Shown here in pieces: positions 1-4,407 of a stretch of DNA of 5,930 bases. The stretch is taken from assembly GCA_016183885.1 (NCBI GenBank), contig JACPDS010000049.1, positions 1 to 5,930 on the forward strand, written 5' to 3'. Under the pieces are notes generated by a model. It worked only from the letters and a program-made list of their open reading frames with translations, was not told the DNA's origin and did no database searches. The first letter of the stretch is position 1. Each line of letters begins with the position of its first letter. Both the position numbers and the translations under genes were made by a program. This DNA comes from Armatimonadota bacterium. Its GTDB lineage: Bacteria; Vulcanimicrobiota; JACPDS01.

Positions 1-261
<261 letters not shown>

Positions 262-312
262 AATTTAAAGTTTAATCTGACTCTAAAAAATAATCTAAAA
301 TTAGAGATTAAA

Positions 313-338
313 AGATTCTGATATTTCTATCAGAATCT
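313..338 (-). other. Perfect 11-bp stem-loop in the 16S leader
   Basis: AGATTCTGATA at 313-323 pairs perfectly with TATCAGAATCT at 328-338 around a 4-base loop. It lies about 50 nt upstream of the mature 16S 5' end, inside the transcribed leader. It is not followed by a U-run on the minus strand, so it does not look like a terminator. A role in leader folding or pre-rRNA processing is inferred from position only. Confidence 0.6.
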
Positions 339-366
339 CAACCCGCACATTTAAATTTCACTATTT

Positions 367-382
367 AGTTTTCAAAGATCAA
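367..382 (-). promoter_or_regulatory. boxA-like rRNA antitermination element
   Basis: The minus strand reads TTGATCTTTGAAAACT. It closely resembles the TGTTCTTTGAAAACT-type boxA found ahead of 16S genes in many Gram-positive bacteria, where NusB and NusE (S10) load the antitermination complex. It lies downstream of the predicted P1 start and upstream of the 16S, as boxA should. The identification is by motif and position; no boxB was sought beyond the nearby stem-loop. Confidence 0.6.
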
Positions 383-406
383 ATATTTATTCTTACTTGT
401 GAATAA

Positions 407-435
407 ATTATAACATACCTAATTTTTAAAGTCAA
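407..435 (-). promoter_or_regulatory. Proximal rRNA promoter P1 (extended -10)
   Basis: On the minus strand a -35 TTGACT (435-430) is separated by 17 bp from a consensus -10 TATAAT (412-407). The -10 is preceded by TG one base upstream (TGTTATAAT), an extended -10. Transcription would start near 400, giving a leader of roughly 140 nt that includes the boxA and stem-loop. All elements are near-consensus sigma-70 type and well placed for the 16S. Confidence 0.8.
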
Positions 436-522
436 TTTTTTAGACTTTAAAAATCTCTTTATTTTTCAATATTTTTATTTAATTTTTAAAATAATATTTA
501 TCAAATAAGAAAAGCAAAATTC

Positions 523-552
523 ACTATAACATAATAAAGCTATTTTTGTCAA
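523..552 (-). promoter_or_regulatory. Distal rRNA promoter P2 (extended -10)
   Basis: On the minus strand a perfect -35 TTGACA (552-547) precedes TATAGT (528-523) by 18 bp, again with an extended -10 (TGTTATAGT). It lies 116 bp upstream of P1 in the same orientation. Tandem promoters are common ahead of rRNA operons. The two share the ATGTTATARTT-like -10 context, which supports both being real. Confidence 0.7.
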
Positions 553-630
553 GTAAAATTTATAGAATTACTTAGTTTTAAAATAAATTGCAAATAATTT
601 AACACTTTTTATTTTCGATATTAATTTTAT

Positions 631-655
631 AAAAAAGATATTCTTAAAAATCTTC
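631..655 (-). terminator. Weak candidate terminator after the 112-codon gene
   Basis: On the minus strand AAGAT (654-650) can pair with ATCTT (639-635), followed by four more T's. The stem is only 5 bp with a 10-base loop and overlaps the stop codon of the gene, so it is a poor intrinsic terminator. It is listed because no better one separates the orphan cluster from the rRNA promoters. Confidence 0.2.
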
Positions 656-982
656 TTTTTTAGTTAATTTTTTATCTTTTTTAGAATTAATTTGCGCTTC
701 TTCTAATCTTTGAATATTATCTTTTTCTTTATCTATATATTGGCGAATTTTATCTGCTTCTTTTTGATTTTCAATTCCTTTATTCCCTAATGGATCTTCT
801 AAAAAAGAATATTTCTTATTTTTTACGCCAAACCATTTATCAAGATACATTTTTAATCTTCTTTGGGCATTTTCAAAAGGTTTATTCTCTTGCTTAATTT
901 TTTCAAGCTGTTCTATAAGAAGATTTTCATTTTTTGTTTTACCAACTAATCCCCCTGGATTATCATTTATTTCTCCGCTCAT
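644..982 (-). CDS. Small charged hypothetical protein (112 aa)
   Basis: I do not recognise this family. The protein is very hydrophilic and rich in Lys, Glu, Asn and Gln, with no signal peptide and no membrane segment. Two stretches look helical or coiled-coil: about residues 18-36 (ending LEKIKQEN) and 70-98 (with ADKIRQYIDKEKDNIQRLEE). Between them is a more ordered aromatic patch, KMYLDKWFGVKNKKYSF (44-60), then LEDPLGNKG. The C-terminus is a Lys-rich tail. The start is well supported: AAGGAG at 994-989 lies 6 nt before the ATG. The gene follows the 246-codon ORF after 38 bp, so the two are probably co-transcribed. The composition matches the neighbouring orphan proteins, which suggests a partner or accessory role, but this is inference. 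Confidence 0.75.
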   Translation of the reverse strand: MSGEINDNPGGLVGKTKNENLLIEQLEKIKQENKPFENAQRRLKMYLDKWFGVKNKKYSFLEDPLGNKGIENQKEADKIRQYIDKEKDNIQRLEEAQINSKKDKKLTKKEDF

Positions 983-988
983 ATTTTT

Positions 989-994
989 CTCCTT
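989..994 (-). promoter_or_regulatory. Ribosome binding site of the 112-codon gene
   Basis: AAGGAG on the minus strand, 6 nt upstream of the ATG at 982-980. It fixes that start and shows that this genome uses ordinary Shine-Dalgarno sites, in contrast to the ORF at 1021-1761. Confidence 0.75.
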
Positions 995-1020
995 TTTTAA
1001 AATTTTTTAATTTAATAAAT

Positions 1021-1761
1021 CTATAATAATAAAGATCTATTTCCGCCTATGCCTAAAGTCCCTCCGCCTCCGGCAATCCCGCCGCCTATAGAAGAACCTA
1101 ATCCCAATGGTTTACCAAAAGGACCAAAATTTGAATTATCTTCTTTATTATCAGGATCGTCGCGGTCTAAATTTTCCGGGTCATAATTTAAAGTAATTGT
1201 TATTTCTTTTTCTCCTTTTTCAGCAGAGCTTCGAGAAATTCCCACCGCTCCTTCTACGCCAACCGCTTGAGGAGCATTAACGGCTTGAGCCGATCCCGGG
1301 CCTTCTTTTTCCCCTCCAGCTTCTTTCCCTTGAGTTCTTTGATTAATTTCATCTCTTTTTTCTGATAACGTTTTCTTGTCTTCAAGGCATTTATTTAAAA
1401 ATTCAGCTCTTTTTTGTTCAGTCTCGGAAATTTGCCGATCTTTTTCAGTTTCCTGAGTTGATAAATTTGTTGAACTTTCTTGGATTTTCGCCATTTCTTG
1501 GGCATTTTTTCTAGCTGAAATTTCATTCATATTTGCAAGGGCTTGCGCGGATTTTTGCTGTTGAACCTGAATTTTCTTATAATCTTCAATATCTTTTTGT
1601 TCTTTAGCTTTTTCTTTAGCATTGCGATCAGCTACTTCTCTTTCCTTTTGAGCTTGCTGTAACATAGCTTGAGCGGCAGATAAAGCCGCGGCAATAGCCG
1701 CCGCGGCAGGAGTTCCGGAAGCCGCCGCTAATGCGGAAGCTAATGATGCTACTGTCCCCAT
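1021..1761 (-). CDS. Ala-rich coiled-coil/Gly-rich hypothetical protein; probable 3' half of a split gene
   Basis: The family is not recognised. Visible layout of the 246 residues: an Ala-rich, mildly hydrophobic helix (about 3-36), a long charged Gln/Lys/Glu-rich coiled coil (about 34-145), a Gly/Ala/Val linker (146-183), a beta-like EITITLNYDP (186-195), an acidic Asp/Asn stretch (196-210) and a Gly-rich hydrophobic tail (212-241) ending NRSLLL. No signal peptide is evident. The Ala-rich helix could be amphipathic or a weak membrane segment. The ATG at 1761 has no Shine-Dalgarno. The open frame continues upstream to 1839 without another ATG, GTG or TTG, encoding for example SESNKWLDNRVQNENNW just before the Met. 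That pattern fits an ORF that lost its true N-terminus when a metF fragment came to lie at about 1815-2035. Alternatively it may be translated by reinitiation or coupling from upstream. Confidence 0.65.
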   Translation of the reverse strand: MGTVASLASALAAASGTPAAAAIAAALSAAQAMLQQAQKEREVADRNAKEKAKEQKDIEDYKKIQVQQQKSAQALANMNEISARKNAQEMAKIQESSTNLSTQETEKDRQISETEQKRAEFLNKCLEDKKTLSEKRDEINQRTQGKEAGGEKEGPGSAQAVNAPQAVGVEGAVGISRSSAEKGEKEITITLNYDPENLDRDDPDNKEDNSNFGPFGKPLGLGSSIGGGIAGGGGTLGIGGNRSLLL

Positions 1762-1811
1762 CCAATTATTTTCATTTTGAACTCTATTGTCAAGCCATTT
1801 ATTAGATTCAC

Positions 1812-2033
1812 TTAAATTCTCTTTTCCAATTTTATCAATTCAAGTTCAAAGGGTTCAAAGAAGGGGTTGACAACACCCCCCACGAGAAATTTTGGTGCAC
1901 CATCAATTTTTTTACCTGCCATACTAAATCCATTTTCCAATTCCTTAACGACCTTTATAAGCTGGATAGAGTCTATATCAAATACAGGTTTTGCATCAGG
2001 ATGGTCTCCTAATTTTGGGTGGTCACCAGTCAT
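1812..2033 (-). pseudogene. metF: Internal fragment of methylenetetrahydrofolate reductase (MetF)
   Basis: The 73 codons encode a clear piece of the MTHFR TIM barrel: TGDHPKLGDHPDAKPVFDID, then SIQLIKVV, then APKFLVGGVVNPFFEPFELE, then LIKLEKRI. In intact enzymes (about 290-300 aa, reducing 5,10-methylene-THF to 5-methyl-THF with FAD) this is roughly residues 115-190. The Asp of TGD corresponds by motif to the FAD-contacting Asp120 of E. coli MetF. The N-terminal NADH/folate region and the C-terminal GA.F.QTQ region are both absent. The frame is closed by TGA at 2037-2039 just upstream and by TAA at 1812-1814. The ATG overlaps the stop of the preceding ORF (ATGA), but no Shine-Dalgarno is present. 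A 73-residue barrel slice cannot be an active enzyme. I read it as a stray fragment inside another gene; an assembly chimera is the main alternative. Confidence 0.8.
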
Positions 2034-2054
2034 TTTTCAGAAATCTTTTTATCA
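1830..2054 (-). repeat. 8-bp direct repeats near both ends of the metF fragment
   Basis: TTTTATCA (plus strand) occurs at 1830-1837 and 2047-2054, 217 bp apart. On the minus strand both copies read TGATAAAA and lie with GAT-AAA in phase with the flanking ORFs (Asp-Lys in each). Because 217 is 1 modulo 3, collapsing the repeat would fuse the 298-codon frame to the 246-codon frame. The right copy lies inside recognisable MetF sequence (LIKLEKRI), so it may not be the true breakpoint. An 8-mer match in AT-rich DNA can also be chance. Confidence 0.4.
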
Positions 2055-2926
2055 TAATTACCGATATATTTATCAATCTGGCCGGCGCCTGAATCATCAT
2101 TGGAAACAGTAATTTGAGTTTTGCCTAATTTACCCATTCCTGCCATCGGATCAGCCAAACCCAACCCTGCCGACATCTGGATAATAGAACCATCTCCACC
2201 AAGCATTTGAGGAAGCCCAAAAGCGCCTCCAAAAGCGCCTGCTGTTCCTGTTCCCTCATTCAAACTACTGATAAGATTTTCTTTTTCATCAGTTTTTAAA
2301 CTACCTAAGATTTGATTTCTTTGTCCGGTTAATTCTCCGGCTTTAGCTCTTATTTGTGGTTGGATTGTTTGTTTGTGAAGCCCTTCATCCCCAGTAGATA
2401 AAGCTTTATTTGCCGCAAGAGCTCCGGCTGTAGTTCCAAATCCATGTTCTACTTTAGCCGCCTCTTTCGCAGTTTTAGCTGTAGATCCAGCTTGCCGGGA
2501 ACCTTCGTATTTTTTAGCAGAACCTGCTGATTTTGCAGAAGAAGAACTTCCTTTTCCAGCATCATCTACCTTAATTCCAATTTGTTCTTTTAATTCATTT
2601 AATTTTTCAGGAGTAATTCCGCCTCTCTTTAATACTTCTAAGCCTTTTTCCATTTTCTCAACTTCTTTAGAATCTTTAAACTTTTCTTTTGGTATGCTTA
2701 TGCCATATTTTTGATGTTCAGCTTCAATTTGATTAAATTTTAATAATTTTCCCTCTATTTCAGCAACTTCATCAGGATCAGGGTTTTCAGATATATTTAA
2801 ACCATATTCTTTGCATTTATCTTTAATTTGGTTAATTCTTTCTTCATCTTGTTTTTTTGGCGGACTTTCCTTGTATCCGCTAGGAATATTAAAAGGAGGA
2901 AGCCCTCCTCCAATAGTATTAGCCAT
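2030..2926 (-). CDS. Repeat-containing Ser/Ala- and Gly-rich hypothetical protein; probable 5' half of a split gene
   Basis: The family is not recognised. Layout of the 298 residues: a Gly/Pro-rich start, then two helical repeats of about 35 residues (32-63 and 65-100) with the pattern NQI...KYG(I/L).I....(E)V..(M/I)E..L, and a partial third unit (109-120, LNELKEQIGIKV). A low-complexity Ser/Ala/Lys linker follows (123-160), then a mixed region (161-222) and a Gly-rich hydrophobic region (224-268, with GAFGGAFGLPQML and AGLGLADPMAGMG). The C-terminus is KTQITVSNDDSGAGQIDKY and a few more residues. No signal peptide or clear membrane helix is seen. The ATG has a strong GGAGGT 5 nt upstream and its own promoter. 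The ORF ends at a TGA that coincides with the start of a metF fragment, so the present C-terminus is probably not the original one. With 1021-1761 it may have formed one protein of about 562 aa. Confidence 0.75.
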   Translation of the reverse strand: MANTIGGGLPPFNIPSGYKESPPKKQDEERINQIKDKCKEYGLNISENPDPDEVAEIEGKLLKFNQIEAEHQKYGISIPKEKFKDSKEVEKMEKGLEVLKRGGITPEKLNELKEQIGIKVDDAGKGSSSSAKSAGSAKKYEGSRQAGSTAKTAKEAAKVEHGFGTTAGALAANKALSTGDEGLHKQTIQPQIRAKAGELTGQRNQILGSLKTDEKENLISSLNEGTGTAGAFGGAFGLPQMLGGDGSIIQMSAGLGLADPMAGMGKLGKTQITVSNDDSGAGQIDKYIGNYDKKISEK

Positions 2927-2931
2927 TTTTT

Positions 2932-2937
2932 ACCTCC
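2932..2937 (-). promoter_or_regulatory. Strong ribosome binding site of the 298-codon ORF
   Basis: GGAGGT on the minus strand, 5 nt before the ATG at 2926-2924. It fixes the start and indicates a canonical anti-Shine-Dalgarno in this organism. Confidence 0.85.
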
Positions 2938-2959
2938 AATTTAAAATTTATTTTTCTTC

Positions 2960-2968
2960 ATTATAGCA
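2960..2968 (-). promoter_or_regulatory. Extended -10 promoter of the orphan cluster
   Basis: The minus strand reads TGCTATAAT (2968-2960), a perfect extended -10. No good -35 is present at 17-18 bp (TTTTAT/CTTTTA), as is tolerated for extended -10 promoters. A start near 2953 would give a leader of about 27 nt carrying the GGAGGT site. This would express the 298-codon ORF separately from sucD. Confidence 0.65.
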
Positions 2969-2997
2969 TAAAAATATTAAAAATAAAAGCTTTTTTG

Positions 2998-3012
2998 TTA
3001 ACAAAATGTTAA
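2998..3012. repeat. Small perfect inverted repeat after sucD
   Basis: TTAACA and TGTTAA flank a 3-base AAA loop, 8 bp beyond the sucD stop. On the minus strand it is followed by CAAAAAAGC, not by a U-run, so it is not a convincing intrinsic terminator. It could be an operator-like palindrome or chance in AT-rich DNA. Confidence 0.35.
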
Positions 3013-3019
3013 AATATCT

Positions 3020-3889
3020 TTAATTTTTTGTTAATTTTTTTATTAAATCCGGAATCTCAATTAAATTTCTGGCAACCGCCACTTTAGATCTTTTAAAAGC
3101 TTCAATCTTGCTTTCCGCTTTGCCTTTTCCTTGAGAAATAATCGCTCCCGCATGCCCCATTCTTTTTCCAGCCGGAGCGGTAGCTCCGGCAATAAAGGCT
3201 AGCGCCTTTAAATTGGAAGAAGCTAAATATTCCGCCGCTTCTTCTTCCTGTGTTCCTCCAATTTCTCCAATTAAGACCACTAAATCAGTTTGAGAATCTT
3301 TTTCAAATAATTTTATAACTTCTAAAAAAGATGTTCCGATTAGCGGGTCGCCTCCAATGCCTACGCAAGTACTTTGTCCTAAGGAATTTTTAGATAAAAG
3401 ACTTACTACTTCATAAGTTAAAGTTCCGCTTCTTGAAATTATCCCGATATTTCCTTTTTGAAAAATATCGCCCGGCATAATTCCTATTTTGCTTTCCCCT
3501 GCGGTAATTACTCCCGGACAATTCGGACCAATTAAAATAGATTTGCTTTGTTTAAGTTTTTCTTTTATTTTAATCATATCCAAAAGAGGAATTCCTTCGG
3601 TAATACAAACAATTAATTTTATTTCGCGCTCCAGCGCTTCTAAAATAGCCTGCAGAGCGGAATAAGCCGGCACAAAAATTATCGAAGCGTCAACTTTAGC
3701 AAATAAACAAGCTTCCATAACAGTGTTAAAAACAGGTATTCCAAAAATTTTTTCTCCGCCTTTATTCGGCGTTACTCCAGCTATAATCTTAGTGCCGTAT
3801 TTAAGCATGCTTTGAGCATGAAAGGAACCTTCTTTGCCGGTAATTCCCTGGACCAAAACTTTTGTTTCTTTAGTAATTAATATGCCCAT
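3020..3889 (-). CDS. sucD: Succinyl-CoA synthetase (ADP/GDP-forming), alpha subunit
   Basis: SucD, with SucC, interconverts succinyl-CoA + NDP + Pi and succinate + CoA + NTP in the cytoplasm. The alpha subunit binds CoA and carries the phosphohistidine. The 289 residues match the usual length of about 290, and the start MGILITKETKVLVQGITGKE aligns with E. coli SucD from residue 1. Visible landmarks are the CoA-site GITGKEG (15-21), GPNCPG (121-126), SRSGTLTYE (152-160), GIGGDP (177-182), the Glu of GEIGG (209) and the active-site His246 in GHAGAI, at the same residue number as in E. coli. Nothing is missing, so it should be active. The only Shine-Dalgarno-like AGGA (3904-3901) is 11 nt before the ATG and is supplied by a degenerate repeat. 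Unusually, sucC is 518 bp away, separated by a palindromic element. Malate-CoA ligase alpha is a related alternative, judged less likely. Confidence 0.95.
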   Translation of the reverse strand: MGILITKETKVLVQGITGKEGSFHAQSMLKYGTKIIAGVTPNKGGEKIFGIPVFNTVMEACLFAKVDASIIFVPAYSALQAILEALEREIKLIVCITEGIPLLDMIKIKEKLKQSKSILIGPNCPGVITAGESKIGIMPGDIFQKGNIGIISRSGTLTYEVVSLLSKNSLGQSTCVGIGGDPLIGTSFLEVIKLFEKDSQTDLVVLIGEIGGTQEEEAAEYLASSNLKALAFIAGATAPAGKRMGHAGAIISQGKGKAESKIEAFKRSKVAVARNLIEIPDLIKKLTKN

Positions 3890-3896
3890 AATATTT

Positions 3897-3955
3897 AAAA
3901 TCCTAAATTCTAATATCTAAATCCTAAACAATCTCAAAATCCAAATATCAAAATC
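3897..3955. repeat. Degenerate AATCCTAA-type short tandem repeats
   Basis: Variants of a 7-9 base A/T/C word follow one another: AAATCCTAA, AATATCTAA, AAATCCTAA, CAATCTCAA, AAATCCAAA and ATCAAAATC. No unit is exact, so this is decayed or slipping sequence. A related motif in opposite orientation (TTTAGTGTTTAGAATTT) lies at 4361-4377 near the sucC end of the spacer. The AGGA ahead of sucD falls in this patch. Confidence 0.55.
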
Positions 3956-4020
3956 TACTTTAATTTCTCTAATATTGAACCAAATATTTTCATAAGTTCT
4001 GTTATTTCTTAGAGTTGTCT

Positions 4021-4046
4021 TCAAATGATGATAATCTGTCATTTGA
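4021..4046. repeat. 8-bp inverted repeat in the spacer
   Basis: TCAAATGA (4021-4028) and TCATTTGA (4039-4046) are exact reverse complements around 10 bases. No U-run follows on either strand. Function unknown. Confidence 0.45.
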
Positions 4047-4077
4047 GCTATCGCCAAATGAGATATTTTGCAATGAT

Positions 4078-4258
4078 TTGTAGGGGGCAGTCCAAAAAAA
4101 GTCCCTACATCTTACTTAATTTATTGCCCCGCTACAAGCGGGGTAGGATTGTAGGGGCTCAATTTATTGAGCCCGCTTAAGCCAGCAAGCTGATTGTAGG
4201 GGCTTGATGAATCAAGCCCCTACAAGAGCGGCTATCCTTTTTGGACAGCCCCCTACAA
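4078..4258. mobile_element. MITE-like palindromic element with 21-bp terminal inverted repeats
   Basis: The left end (4078-4098) starts TTGTAGGGGGCAGTCC and the right end (4258-4238, reverse strand) starts TTGTAGGGGGCTGTCC. The two match at 20 of 21 positions. The 181-bp interior is itself built of palindromes: TGTAGGG/CCCTACA (4079-4109), CCCCGCT/AGCGGGG (4127-4143), GGGCTCAAT/ATTGAGCCC (4155-4174), a perfect 15-bp palindrome TTGTAGGGGCTTGAT/ATCAAGCCCCTACAA (4194-4225), and GGCTATCC/GGACAGCC (4230-4250), which pairs fully with one G-U on the minus strand. It is clearly more GC-rich than its surroundings and has no coding capacity. I see no clean target-site duplication. It is either a non-autonomous transposable element or a compound REP-like repeat; TGTAGGGG-type palindromes look familiar from uncultivated bacterial genomes. 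Confidence 0.65.
4194..4225. repeat. Perfect 15-bp palindrome within the spacer element
   Basis: TTGTAGGGGCTTGAT (4194-4208) and ATCAAGCCCCTACAA (4211-4225) are exact reverse complements with only 2 bases between. The outer TTGTAGGGGC word is shared with the element's terminal repeats, so the element looks assembled from several copies of one palindromic unit. Confidence 0.8.
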
Positions 4259-4407
4259 GAATTTGGCGACAATTTTTTCTTTAATCAAAAATTCTCTCTT
4301 ATTCTCCTAATTCAACATCTTTAATCTCAATAAGCTTTAACCAATAAATACTTTCTTTAAATTTAGTGTTTAGAATTTCTTATCCCTTGCCTATTATATC
4401 TTATCTA

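Larger units (their letters stand above)
262..643 (-). other. Gene-free rRNA leader and promoter region
   Basis: These 382 AT-rich bases lie between the orphan 112-codon gene and the 16S gene and hold no plausible ORF. Read on the minus strand they contain, in order, a promoter P2 (523-552), a promoter P1 (407-435), a boxA-like element (367-382) and a stem-loop (313-338) before the mature 16S end. I see nothing else convincing here. Confidence 0.75.
4051..4269. repeat. Outer 9-bp inverted repeat around the palindromic element
   Basis: TCGCCAAAT (4051-4059) and ATTTGGCGA (4261-4269) are exact reverse complements. The right copy starts 2 bp from the element's right end, the left copy 18 bp from its left end. 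They may mark a larger element boundary or an older nested insertion. Confidence 0.45.
3890..4407 (-). other. Gene-free spacer between sucC and sucD
   Basis: These 518 bases replace the few-base gap or overlap usual in sucCD operons. From low to high coordinate they hold a degenerate AATCCTAA-type repeat patch (3897-3955), a short inverted repeat (4021-4046), a GC-rich palindromic element (4078-4258) bounded by a 9-bp inverted repeat (4051-4059 and 4261-4269), and an AT-rich tail with a second, inverted patch of the degenerate repeat (4361-4377). I see no ORF, tRNA or intrinsic terminator on the minus strand. 3958-4020 and 4270-4360 show nothing recognisable. sucD may be read through from sucC or have a weak promoter of its own. 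Confidence 0.8.

Noticed and set aside
1812..2053. UGA recoding (as in some CPR groups) joining the ORFs
   Set aside because: Reading TGA as an amino acid does not join the 298- and 246-codon frames, which are in different phases, and cobO, sucC and sucD contain no in-frame TGA.
1867..2112. Plus-strand ORF of 81 codons
   Set aside because: It is antisense to the metF fragment and the end of the 298-codon ORF; it has no recognisable domain and no ribosome binding site.
2998..3012. Terminator between sucD and the orphan cluster
   Set aside because: The inverted repeat is short, AT-only in its core pairs apart from one C-G, and followed by CAAAAAAGC rather than T's on the minus strand.
4078..4258. 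Intrinsic terminator or CRISPR array in the sucC-sucD spacer
   Set aside because: None of the hairpins is followed by a U-run on the minus strand. The repeated words are nested palindromes of varying spacing, not direct repeats with unique spacers of equal size.
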